NCBI GenBank assembly: GCA_902727865.1 | Contig: CACVAQ010000177.1 | Span: 1 to 32,740, forward strand | DNA from: an uncultured Aureispira sp. | GTDB lineage: Bacteria > Bacteroidota > Bacteroidia > Chitinophagales > Saprospiraceae | DNA: 32,740 nt | Direction of reading: 5' to 3' | Shown here: one piece after another, positions 23,612 to 32,556 of the stretch | Layout: every line of letters starts with the position of its first letter | Numbering within the stretch: the stretch's first letter is position 1 | The notes under the pieces: model-generated | Seen by the model: only the letters and a program-made list of their open reading frames with translations | Databases searched by the model: none | What the model was told of the DNA's origin: nothing | Position numbers and translations under genes: made by a program

Positions 23612-23860
23612 TTATTGTTCTACCGTTTCCAACAAAATAGAAACATTATTAGACAACACCTCTAAGAAACCTCCAGTAGTAACAAACTCAACGACTTTGT
23701 TTTCTTGGGTAGTAACTGTGATTGTGCCTTCTTTCAGAGAAGCGACAATAGGGGCGTGATTTTCTAGAATTTCTAGTTTCCCACTTGTACCTGGAGTATT
23801 GATAGCTTTTACAGCGCCACTGAATACCGTTTTCCCAGGTGTTAATATGATCAATTCCAT
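23612..23860 (-). CDS. atpC: ATP synthase F1 epsilon subunit
   Basis: An 82-residue epsilon subunit of F1Fo ATP synthase, part of the central rotor stalk. Only the N-terminal beta-sandwich domain is present (TPGKTVFSGAVKAINTPGTSGKLEILENHAPIVASLKEG); the C-terminal helical hairpin that inhibits the enzyme in proteobacteria is absent, as is usual for the short epsilon subunits of Bacteroidota. Loss of that hairpin means the classical epsilon-type inhibition is unavailable. It follows atpD on the same strand after 295 bases that contain a strong stem-loop, so epsilon may be transcribed at a lower level than beta. The other F1Fo subunits are not in this window. Confidence 0.93.
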   Translation of the reverse strand: MELIILTPGKTVFSGAVKAINTPGTSGKLEILENHAPIVASLKEGTITVTTQENKVVEFVTTGGFLEVLSNNVSILLETVEQ

Positions 23861-24002
23861 ATTAAGTATATTTGGTAATACTTTGTCGTATTTTTTAGTG
23901 TTTTAATAAAAACATAAAAACCCATCATGCAGCAGTTTAAGGATTACTGTTGTCGTGTTTTGACTAGCAAAATACATTTTACAGTTTATCAAACTGACAT
24001 AA

Positions 24003-24023
24003 TTTAGCTTCGTGGAGCCTTTG
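24003..24023 (+). repeat. Short match to the dispersed repeat in the atpD-atpC spacer
   Basis: Beginning TTTAGCTTCGTGGAGCC, this matches the reverse complement of 12574-12594 at 19 of 21 positions, and its CTTCGTGG resembles the tail of the 32.5 kb palindrome. It looks like a remnant of the same element family. Confidence 0.5.
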
Positions 24024-24094
24024 GGGTTTACACAAAGTATTGATTTGAGATCAGTCAATTTTAAAAATCAACCCATCGTATAATTTATAAAGAG

Positions 24095-24131
24095 ATTAAG
24101 AATTGTATGTAAGATACATACAATTCTTAAT
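24095..24131 (-). terminator. Stem-loop between atpD and atpC
   Basis: ATTAAGAATTGTATGT (24095-24110) and ACATACAATTCTTAAT (24116-24131) form a 16-bp perfect stem with a five-base loop, 25 bases after the atpD stop. On the minus strand it is followed by CTCTTTATAAATT, a modest T-run. It could be a full terminator, a partial one, or an mRNA 3' end protector. Confidence 0.7.
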
Positions 24132-24155
24132 TCTAATGCTTTAATTCATTGTTTA

Positions 24156-25685
<1,530 letters not shown>

Positions 25686-25726
25686 TTATATTTGTGTTCG
25701 ATTAATAATCTATTTCTAATTTGCGG

Positions 25727-25755
25727 CAAAGATAGCGCTTTATATTATTTTTCAA
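25727..25755 (-). promoter_or_regulatory. atpD promoter
   Basis: On the minus strand TTG (25753-25755), 18 bases, TATCTTTG (25727-25734): a full match to the Bacteroidota consensus, about 55 bases before the atpD start. Confidence 0.75.
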
Positions 25756-25781
25756 AATAGTTTCAAAATAAAGTTTCAAAA
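25750..25781 (-). promoter_or_regulatory. Three TTTTGAAA repeats overlapping and upstream of the atpD -33 region
   Basis: TTTCAAAA on the plus strand occurs at 25750-25757, 25761-25768 and 25774-25781, i.e. steps of 11 and 13 bases, close to one helical turn. The first overlaps the -33 TTG. This could be an operator or an UP-like element for atpD. Confidence 0.45.
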
Positions 25782-26070
25782 ACTTTCAGATTATCAAGCA
25801 AAAGAAGCACAAACGACCCTAAATGCCTAGTTTCTAGTCTAAAAATATTTTTTTCTTGAATCGTTTTGTTATAAATCTTAAGGAACAAAACTCCGCTTTT
25901 GATTTTATATTCTTACCTTTAGGTAGACCGTCAAAGCCGCATTAATTTGTCTTAAATACAAGATTTCCTTTCTTCTAATTTCAGATCGGGTTATTGGAAC
26001 AAATCAGCGTATTTAGCCTAAAAAAAACGACTCGCTAGTATTTTTCATACCCATGAATTTTTGTATATAA
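25782..26070. other. Divergent spacer upstream of the BamA-like gene
   Basis: AT-rich region between the atpD promoter and the plus-strand BamA/TamA-like gene. It holds a TACCTTTA run at 25914-25921 whose -33 spacing is wrong for a normal promoter, and an ACTCCGCTTTTGATTTT (25890-25906) with slight likeness to the dispersed repeat. No ORF is supported. Confidence 0.35.
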
Positions 26071-27477
26071 ATGATACCACGTTTATTAATTTTTAGTATT
26101 TTTTTTCTAGGTTATTCTGCCCTTTCTAGTGCTCAAATCACCAAGGTTTGCATCCAATCTATTGACATTATTGGGCATAAAAAAACGAACACAGCACTCA
26201 TTGAGAACGAATTGAACATTTCTGTTGGAGATTCTATTCCTTTAGAAGTTTTGATGCCTACCTTAGAACAGAACCAACGTTTCTTGGTGAATACCTTGCT
26301 TTTTAATCAAGTTACCGTAAAAATTGCCAAATGGGAAGGTCAAGCGGTTCATATTTTAATTGTCTTAAAAGAATCTTGGTATATTTTTCCTTTGCCACAA
26401 TTTGAGCTGGCAGATCGAAATTTTAATGTTTGGTGGACCAGGCACCATCGAGATATTCGACGGGCAAACCTTGGCATGTGGCTAATTTGGCGCAACTTAA
26501 CGGGATTCAATGACTTAGTAAAAGTAATTGTACAGTTTGGCTACACCCGCAAATTTGAATTGGATTACACGCTTCCTCCGATGGGGCGCAAACGGAAATT
26601 TGGATTCAATGTCAATGCTTTATATTCTGATAATAAAGAATGGGCGTACAACACGCTTGACAATAAATTGGTTTTTTATACCAATTTTGATATTCCTGAA
26701 CGGCAATTTCAACGCATAAGAGGAGGATTAACAGGCTATTACCGTCGCACCTTATTTGAAACGCAGCGTTTGGGACTCACTTTTTTGCAACTTAGTATCG
26801 GGGATTCTATTGTTGCCTATAATCCAGACTTTTTTCTGGATCAACGCAAAACCCAACGTTCTTTTAATTTAAAATATACGTATACCTTAGACAAAAGGGA
26901 CCTCCAAGTTTATCCATTAAATGGCTTTTATTTTGAAGCGACCTTGGAAAAACAAGGCTTGGGCATTTTTAAAGACATCAATCAATTGCAGCTCACCGCA
27001 AATTTTAATTATTACCTTCAAATCTGGAAATTTTTAAGCGTTTCAACCAAACTAAAAGGACGTTATAGCTTTATTCGTTCTAAGGTGCCTTATTATAATA
27101 ACCAGGCTTTAGGCTTCGAGGAAAACTTAGTACGAGGGTATCAATATTATGTAATCAATGGACAAGATTATTTATTATTCCAAACCGACATCAACTTTAA
27201 GGTTTTAGATACTAAGATTCCCTTGTTCAAAAAATTTCCAGTAAATTACCTGCAAGCACTTCCTTTAAAAATACATCTTCGCTACCATATAGATTTTGGT
27301 TATGTTTGGGATCGTTTCTATGCACAAGGAAATCAACTAAGTAATACAGATTTGATTGGAACAGGGATCGGAGTCGATTTTATTTTCTATTCTTACAATA
27401 TAATTGTGCAATTTGAATACACTTTTAACAAAAGTGGCGAAAAAGGCTTATATTTACGTTATCGTTTTAATTTTTAA
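26071..27477 (+). CDS. BamA/TamA-like outer-membrane barrel protein
   Basis: A 468-residue protein with a signal peptide (about 1-21, ending SSAQ). Residues about 25-108 look like a single POTRA domain (IDIIGHKKTNTALIENELNI ... VHILIVLKESW). The rest is a 16-strand-type barrel ending in the aromatic strand YLRYRFNF, the C-terminal signature of Omp85 family members. It is shorter than BamA, which has five POTRA domains; a small TamA-like member of unknown client is the best reading. The nadK gene follows after 21 bases on the same strand, so the pair is an operon, perhaps only by proximity. Confidence 0.85.
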   Translation: MIPRLLIFSIFFLGYSALSSAQITKVCIQSIDIIGHKKTNTALIENELNISVGDSIPLEVLMPTLEQNQRFLVNTLLFNQVTVKIAKWEGQAVHILIVLKESWYIFPLPQFELADRNFNVWWTRHHRDIRRANLGMWLIWRNLTGFNDLVKVIVQFGYTRKFELDYTLPPMGRKRKFGFNVNALYSDNKEWAYNTLDNKLVFYTNFDIPERQFQRIRGGLTGYYRRTLFETQRLGLTFLQLSIGDSIVAYNPDFFLDQRKTQRSFNLKYTYTLDKRDLQVYPLNGFYFEATLEKQGLGIFKDINQLQLTANFNYYLQIWKFLSVSTKLKGRYSFIRSKVPYYNNQALGFEENLVRGYQYYVINGQDYLLFQTDINFKVLDTKIPLFKKFPVNYLQALPLKIHLRYHIDFGYVWDRFYAQGNQLSNTDLIGTGIGVDFIFYSYNIIVQFEYTFNKSGEKGLYLRYRFNF

Positions 27478-27498
27478 CACCCAATCCTCTATTCTATT

Positions 27499-28383
27499 TT
27501 GAAGATAGCCATCTATAGTCGTTTTTTAAAAAAAGATCACATTTCTTTTGTCCAAACTCTCTTTGATATTTTGGCGAAAAGAGATGCTGAATTATTTATA
27601 TTCGAAGACTATTATAAAAGCTTTAAAGACCAAATCAAAATTCAACAAAAATTAGAATGGTTCAAAGAGCACGAAGATTTTAAAGCGCAGGGTATTGACT
27701 TTATGATCAGCCTAGGAGGCGATGGTACGATTCTAGACGTGGTCACTATTGTACGAGATACTGGTGTTCCAATTATGGGAATTAACCTAGGGCGATTGGG
27801 TTTTTTAGCTATGATCGAAAAAAACCGTATTGAACAAGCCTTTGATGCTATTTATAATGATAGCTACATTTTAGATCAACGCTCTATTTTGTATTTAGAA
27901 TCCAGTCCTTCTATTTTTGGGGATAAGAATTTTGCCTTAAATGATTTTACCATTTTAAAGCGGGATACCTCTTCGATGGTGATTATTCATACGTATGTGA
28001 ATGGTGAGTTTTTAAATTCTTATTGGGCAGATGGTATTATTGTCGCTACTCCAACAGGTTCTACTGGATATTCCTTAAGTTGTGGCGGTCCTATTATTTT
28101 TCCAAAATCGGGAAATTTTATTATCACGCCTGTAGCGCCACACAATTTGAACGTTCGCCCGATTGTTTTGTCGGACAATGCGGTCATTTCTTTTGAAGTA
28201 GAAGGACGTGCTAAAAACTTTTTGTGTACCTTAGATTCTCGTTATGAAACGATTGATACGCATTTTCAACTAGCGGTACGTAAAGCTGACTTTCATGTAA
28301 ATTTAGTTCGATTTACAGACCGAAATTTCTTGTATATGATTCGAGAAAAATTAAAATGGGGAATTGATTCTCGAAATTATTAA
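27499..28383 (+). CDS. nadK: NAD kinase
   Basis: A 294-residue ATP-NAD kinase that phosphorylates NAD to NADP in the cytoplasm. The family's GGDGT motif is at 73-77 and the NAD-binding TPTGSTGYS at 184-192, with the conserved NFALNDF just before it (about 144-150). Reading starts at a TTG codon; the translated start MKIAIYSRF matches the usual N-terminus of the enzyme exactly, so TTG is favoured over any internal ATG. Length is normal. It follows the BamA-like gene closely, and a PorG-like gene lies downstream after a 523-base gap; nadK near PorG is a recurring neighbourhood in Bacteroidota. Confidence 0.94.
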   Translation: MKIAIYSRFLKKDHISFVQTLFDILAKRDAELFIFEDYYKSFKDQIKIQQKLEWFKEHEDFKAQGIDFMISLGGDGTILDVVTIVRDTGVPIMGINLGRLGFLAMIEKNRIEQAFDAIYNDSYILDQRSILYLESSPSIFGDKNFALNDFTILKRDTSSMVIIHTYVNGEFLNSYWADGIIVATPTGSTGYSLSCGGPIIFPKSGNFIITPVAPHNLNVRPIVLSDNAVISFEVEGRAKNFLCTLDSRYETIDTHFQLAVRKADFHVNLVRFTDRNFLYMIREKLKWGIDSRNY

Positions 28384-28700
28384 GCTATGTTAAGTAGATG
28401 GACAAATCTTAGTAGCGTACAATAATAACGTGTAGCATTTCCTTCTTCTTTTAGGTATATATGCCTACTTTCATCCTATAATTGTCATCCTAATTTTATA
28501 AAAGAGCGAAAATAGCGCCTCTATTCACAACAAAACTGAATTTCACTTCGTTTTTAAATGTGTGCCGCTCTTTTTCATTCCTAAACACTTCTATTATAGT
28601 AATAATCTTCTACACCTCTTTAATTTATTATAAGTACAGTAAACATTATTACAAATAGTTTTGTATGTCAAAATAGCATTTTTCCATTTCTTATCGCTTC

Positions 28701-28735
28701 AAAAAACGCCTACCGATTGGTCGTCTTATTTTTGG
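28701..28735 (+). repeat. Decayed copy of the 4.7 kb palindromic terminator
   Basis: It begins AAAAAACGCCTACC, identical to 4704-4717, and ends TTTTTGG as at 4731-4737, but the right arm has mutated to GGTCGTCTT so the stem is shorter. Shared flanks suggest common origin rather than convergence. Confidence 0.55.
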
Positions 28736-28746
28736 AAGCTCAATAA

Positions 28747-28806
28747 ATGAAAAAATCAGTATTTCGCCTCTATACAATTCTATTCGTAATAATGTTTAGT
28801 ATTTAG
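28747..28806 (+). pseudogene. Orphan signal-peptide-like remnant
   Basis: A 19-codon frame, MKKSVFRLYTILFVIMFSI, then TAG. It has the charged N-region and hydrophobic core of a signal peptide but nothing after. It may be the 5' remnant of a lost exported protein, a tiny membrane peptide, or chance. Confidence 0.3.
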
Positions 28807-28906
28807 TCACCATAGGACGTTCTTTTTTAAACGGCCTAGTAATTTAGGACAGATTTTTGTTACCTCAAATCTTTGTTAGAACTCTAATTGCTTAAAATAA
28901 TCATCA

Positions 28907-29734
28907 GTGAGAAACATATTATTATTAAGTTGTATTGCTTTTTTGGCAACAACAAACACAACAAATGCTCAATATTGGGAAGTGAGCGGAATGGGTGGCA
29001 CCACGCTTTATCATGGAGATTTAGCGCCTGATTTTTCAATGCAATTGCCTGGTGCGGCTGCCAGTTTTTTTGTTCGCCGCAATGTCGATCCTAGAGTTTC
29101 TTTGCGTTTTGGAGCTAGTTTTGGAAGTATTAGCGCTTCCGACAAAAATTCCTCTAATGAATACAACAACGCTAGAAACTTAAGCTTCCAATCCACCGTA
29201 TTTGAAGGTTCTGTAGGTTTAGAATTTAACTTTTTGCCCTTTCATCATAGTTCTCAAAATGGAAGAAGTCGGAATCAATTTACCCCTTACTTAGTTGCAG
29301 GATTTGGTGTTTTTCATCATAACCCCAAAGCTCAATACAAAGAAAGCTTGTATGAATTGCAACCCTTAGGAACAGAAGGTCAAGCTATTGGAGAAGAATA
29401 TTCGCTTGTTCAACCCGCTTTAATTATCGGTGGAGGGCTCAAAATAGACATTAACTCAGAATGGGGCATTGTGATTGAAGGCGCTACTAGGATTTTATTC
29501 TTTGATTACTTGGATGATGTTTCTGGAGAATATGCAGATGCTCGTTTGATCGCTTCGCACAGAGGCTCTTTGGCTAGTGCAGCGATTGGTTTGGCCGATC
29601 GATCTGGAGAATTAGGTCAAAACTTAGGTCGTCCTGGACGCCAACGAGGCGATTCTAACACCAACGACGGTTACACGATGTTTACGATTGGCGTTTTATA
29701 TACGATGCATCAATCGAACTGTCCTTCTTGGTAG
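28907..29734 (+). CDS. PorG/DUF6089-like outer-membrane beta-barrel protein
   Basis: A 275-residue protein starting at GTG, with a signal peptide (about 1-21, ending TNAQ). Directly after it is YWEVSGMGGTTLYHGDLAP, the opening pattern of the PorG/DUF6089 family (typically WELG..lG...Y.GDL). PorG is an outer-membrane component of the type IX secretion system in Porphyromonas, linked to the GldK/GldN ring; other DUF6089 members have no proven role. The barrel continues with strands such as VSLRFGASFGS and FTPYLVAGFGVFHHNP and ends with TMFTIGVLYTMH. No other type IX secretion gene is in the window. A terminator follows. Confidence 0.8.
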   Translation: MRNILLLSCIAFLATTNTTNAQYWEVSGMGGTTLYHGDLAPDFSMQLPGAAASFFVRRNVDPRVSLRFGASFGSISASDKNSSNEYNNARNLSFQSTVFEGSVGLEFNFLPFHHSSQNGRSRNQFTPYLVAGFGVFHHNPKAQYKESLYELQPLGTEGQAIGEEYSLVQPALIIGGGLKIDINSEWGIVIEGATRILFFDYLDDVSGEYADARLIASHRGSLASAAIGLADRSGELGQNLGRPGRQRGDSNTNDGYTMFTIGVLYTMHQSNCPSW

Positions 29735-29773
29735 CTTAGCCTTCTAAAAGTTGGGCTATTTTTATAAAAAAAG

Positions 29774-29812
29774 AAAACCTTTTGGGGCAGCAATTGCCAA
29801 AAGGTTTTTTTT
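29774..29812 (+). terminator. Terminator of the PorG-like gene
   Basis: AAAACCTTTTGG (29774-29785) and CCAAAAGGTTTT (29797-29808) form a 12-bp stem followed by T8. Confidence 0.92.
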
Positions 29813-29876
29813 ATGCCTTCAGACTCCGTATCTTGTAACGCAAACGAAACAGAAACACCAAATATAGATCATACCA

Positions 29877-31271
29877 ATGCGCAAACTCTTACTAGTTGTC
29901 TTAATTTTCATATTAAGTATTGTAAGCTTAGTTCTTTTATTCAATACCTTTGTCAATACTTCCAAGCAAGATCAAATTCAAACGGCAAAGAAATTCCCCC
30001 CTTACCCAGAAGCCAATGAGCGACTCGCTAGCGTATTGCGTATTCCGACAACACTTGACAGCAGTAGCTTGAATAATTTCAATCGTTTTCATGCTAGGTT
30101 GAAACAATACTATCCAACACTTTTTAACAATCCGAATGTAGAATGGCAACATTTTGAAGGCTTAAGCTTGGTCGCCAAATGGGTCGGTCGAACGTCTGAG
30201 TTAGCACCAATTGTCTTGGTCGCAGAACAATATACTGAAGAGCCAAGTTTAGCGTCCATTCCAGACTGGAGTTTTAATCCCTTTATGGGAAAAATAGAGC
30301 AAGGCATTATTTACGGGCAAGGTACTCAAGGTGGGAAAACTGCTTTGATGGCCATGTTGGAGGTTTTTAACAAGTTGGTTGAACAAGACATTCTTCCCAA
30401 TCGAACCATTTATTTTGCATTTCCTCACAATTCGGAACAAGGAGAACAGGCGATTATCAATGCCCTAAAACAAGCAAAAATTCATCCTGACTTTATTCTA
30501 AAAACAGGAGGCTTAATTAGTCAAGATATGTTGTGGGATATTACGATGCCTACGGCATTAATTGGCATTGGTGCGCCTTCTATTTCTACAATCACCCTAG
30601 AATCCAAAGATATTTCTAAGGAGGTCTTAGAGCAACAGATTCAGCAATTGCGCACTGTTCTGCCTTTTGTAAAGATCGAAGGCAATGCCGTACAACATTT
30701 CATCAAGCACCTTAGCCCCGAAATGAATTTTAGTAGACGGTTAGTCTTTTCGAATCAATGGTTGCTGAGTAATGTTCAACAAAAATGGTTGCAAAAAAAT
30801 GCGTTCTCTAAAGCTACTTTTGGGCATAATATTTACACGCAAGCAACGACGGTAGACAGCTCGAATACTCGCATTACTGAATTGCAATATGTTGCACCTC
30901 ATATACCAACTAATTTAGAACAATGGCTCAAAAATCATTTGCAACATCCTCAAATTAGATTATTAAAAGCACCTAAAATCCAATATACCAACCAAATATT
31001 ATCTCCTGTTAACAATCGTACGTATCGGTTTATTAGCAATACCTGTAAGGAAGTTTTTTCAGACGTAATTACAGCTCCAACATTAGTTCAAACGCCTTCT
31101 AAAGTTAATTGGCAGACAACTATTGCTGCCGACATTTATTACTTCCACCCTGTCGTTTATACTTCAGATACCTGGGCACAACATCAAAAGAAAGTGGATG
31201 CTAAAATTAGTGTTAAAAACTACCAACAGATGATCCAGTTCTATTATCAGTTGATTAATAATAGTATTTAA
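29877..31271 (+). CDS. M20-peptidase-like protein lacking zinc ligands
   Basis: A 464-residue protein anchored by an N-terminal membrane segment (about 4-24). The rest follows the M20 peptidase plan of the PM20D1/carboxypeptidase-S type, with PFMGKIEQGIIYGQG (135-149), NRTIYFAF (175-182) and the C-terminal YYFHPVVYTSDT. Yet each zinc or catalytic site is altered: the AHxD position reads AEQY (116-119), the DDK position reads GGK (152-154), the DEE position reads NSE (185-187), and the DEGG position reads KTGG (209-212). The fold is retained over the whole length with no frameshift, so this is a non-peptidase homologue rather than a decaying gene. Function unknown; it would face the periplasm. 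Confidence 0.78.
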   Translation: MRKLLLVVLIFILSIVSLVLLFNTFVNTSKQDQIQTAKKFPPYPEANERLASVLRIPTTLDSSSLNNFNRFHARLKQYYPTLFNNPNVEWQHFEGLSLVAKWVGRTSELAPIVLVAEQYTEEPSLASIPDWSFNPFMGKIEQGIIYGQGTQGGKTALMAMLEVFNKLVEQDILPNRTIYFAFPHNSEQGEQAIINALKQAKIHPDFILKTGGLISQDMLWDITMPTALIGIGAPSISTITLESKDISKEVLEQQIQQLRTVLPFVKIEGNAVQHFIKHLSPEMNFSRRLVFSNQWLLSNVQQKWLQKNAFSKATFGHNIYTQATTVDSSNTRITELQYVAPHIPTNLEQWLKNHLQHPQIRLLKAPKIQYTNQILSPVNNRTYRFISNTCKEVFSDVITAPTLVQTPSKVNWQTTIAADIYYFHPVVYTSDTWAQHQKKVDAKISVKNYQQMIQFYYQLINNSI

Positions 31272-31275
31272 TAAT

Positions 31276-31392
31276 ACTCCGTTGCTTTTTTAGTTTTTAC
31301 TTAGCTGCGCTGCTACTCCGTGGTCGTGGTCGTGCCCCTTTGTTAATACGAAAAGTCGCTACGCTTAGTTCGGGTTTTCAACGGAGTAATGA
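31276..31392 (+). repeat. Dispersed repeat with terminal inverted repeats, 31.3 kb copy
   Basis: ACTCCGTTG (31276-31284) and CAACGGAGT (31379-31387) are inverted repeats bounding about 112 bases that are richer in G and C than the flanks; another ACTCCGTGG sits inside (31315-31323). The right end, TTAGTTCGGGTTTTCAACGG (31365-31384) then AGTAATG, equals the 12488 copy in reverse. It starts five bases after the M20-like stop. Confidence 0.75.
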
Positions 31393-31440
31393 TTTAAGTA
31401 AATCGAAACTAATTTTTGATTGATAAAAGGACGTGAATTA

Positions 31441-31962
31441 TTATTTTTCGATGCCATAAACAACGACTTTCATGCCTAGAAATTCTGTATTAAAAAGAGC
31501 AGACATTCCATTCTTTTTTGCCACATGAATAGAGTCCTCATTTTCGATTTCAATGATAGAGATCAGTCGATCTGTATCAATATTTTTCAGCCCAAAAGCT
31601 TTCATCTGTTTGGCCATTTCAGTTCCGTATCCTTTTTTCCAAAACCTTGGTTTTAGAGAATAAGAAACCTCATATTCCTTTTTGCCATTTAACTCTCTAG
31701 GCAAAACACCGCCCATTCCTATAAATTCTCCACTCTCTTTTACTTCGACGGCTAAATGCCCCAAGCCTTGTTTTTCATAGCGATCCAATTGTGCTAGGAC
31801 CCAATTTTCTGCAAGTACTTCTTTGCTTTTTGACCAATCTCTTATGCCTAAAAAACGGAGTCGATCATTATCTACAAAAAATTCAACCCAACTAGGGATG
31901 TCCTCTTTCGTCAATTTTCTAAAGATAAGTCGTTCGCTCTCTTGGTTGAAATAATCCATCAT
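31441..31962 (-). CDS. GNAT-family N-acetyltransferase
   Basis: A 173-residue acetyltransferase of the RimJ/RimL-like GNAT group, transferring acetyl from acetyl-CoA to an amine; the acceptor is unknown. The start SERLIFRKLTKEDI (8-21) matches the family's N-terminal strand. EYEVSYSLKPRFWKKGYGTEMAKQM holds the acetyl-CoA loop (WKKGYGTE, the R/Q-x-x-G-x-G/A equivalent), and VAKKNGM follows further on. It starts with two consecutive ATG codons; either is possible. No neighbour suggests a pathway: it is bounded by a dispersed repeat on one side and a GC-poor spacer on the other, so it is a single-gene unit. Confidence 0.88.
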   Translation of the reverse strand: MMDYFNQESERLIFRKLTKEDIPSWVEFFVDNDRLRFLGIRDWSKSKEVLAENWVLAQLDRYEKQGLGHLAVEVKESGEFIGMGGVLPRELNGKKEYEVSYSLKPRFWKKGYGTEMAKQMKAFGLKNIDTDRLISIIEIENEDSIHVAKKNGMSALFNTEFLGMKVVVYGIEK

Positions 31963-32115
31963 TTGTTTGCTTGTTTCTTTCCTAATTTAAGACAACACTT
32001 AGCCTATGATTCGTTCTTTTTATCTTAGTTGAAGCGATGTAGAGGTCCGAATTAGGTCCTCTCCTTAGCCCTGCCTCAACGCAATTATCAAGAGCTTGTC
32101 GTCAATAATTTTATG

Positions 32116-32463
32116 TTAGAACGTTTTTCCAGTCTCTATTTGTTTGCTTAACATAAGGCTAAGTTCCTCAAACGCTTGTTCGCTTTGAAGCAGCATACTT
32201 GGTATAGATAATTTTCCTTTAGAGTGAACTAGGACTATACTTTTGTTTTTATTGAAGGTTTCAACGTAACACTCCGTAATGTCTGCGAAATTAAGTTGAA
32301 CCATTTTGCCACTAACTAAGCTTTTAGGAGCAGAGATATGATTTTTATGTATGGTAATTTCTAAATCTTTTTGAAATCGTCTATACAAAGAGGCCAGTCC
32401 TACAATAATAATACTTCGTGGGATTTTTAGTTTTTTTACCAAAAAACATAAAAACCATTTCAT
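32116..32463 (-). CDS. C-terminal part of a PH-like membrane protein (possibly split)
   Basis: A 115-residue frame. Residues about 33-112 look like a PH-like domain (LEITIHKNHISAPKSLVSG ... VQLNFADITECYVE ... SIVLVHSKGKLSIP), the soluble part seen in STM3941-like membrane proteins. Those proteins normally have two membrane segments before the PH-like part, and here the two segments are in a separate upstream frame ending at 32494. The ATG at 32463 lies at the edge of the palindromic repeat, so it may not be a native start. Best read as the 3' half of an interrupted gene. Confidence 0.6.
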   Translation of the reverse strand: MKWFLCFLVKKLKIPRSIIIVGLASLYRRFQKDLEITIHKNHISAPKSLVSGKMVQLNFADITECYVETFNKNKSIVLVHSKGKLSIPSMLLQSEQAFEELSLMLSKQIETGKTF

Positions 32464-32556
32464 ATTAGTTTGATTATCAATGACTTAATTGAATTAATAA
32501 TTAAAAGCTATCTCATTGATAATCAAACTAATATAATTTCTCCACGAAGTAATGAC
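32462..32556 (+). repeat. Palindromic intergenic repeat, copy B
   Basis: A 22-bp perfect inverted repeat: ATATTAGTTTGATTATCAAT plus GA (32462-32483) pairs with 32513-32534 around a 29-base loop that itself is nearly palindromic (CTTAATT/AATTAA). The tail ATTTCTCCACGAAGTAATGA (32536-32555) parallels the tail of copy A at 126-143. It lies between two frames that together resemble one protein. Confidence 0.85.

Larger units (their letters stand above)
28384..28906. other. 523-base non-coding gap with hairpins and a decayed terminator
   Basis: No intact gene is supported. AAAAGAGCG (28500-28508) and CGCTCTTTT (28566-28574) could pair across a 57-base loop and may end the nadK transcript. 28701-28735 is a decayed copy of the palindromic terminator at 4704-4735. 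A 19-codon frame follows at 28747. TAGTTTTG (28652-28659) matches a -7 box but without TTG at -33. Confidence 0.5.

Noticed and set aside
25890-25906. ACTCCGCTTTTGATTTT as a repeat copy or promoter
   Set aside because: Only seven or eight bases match the repeat ends, and the TTG to TACCTTTA spacing of 12 is too short for a promoter.
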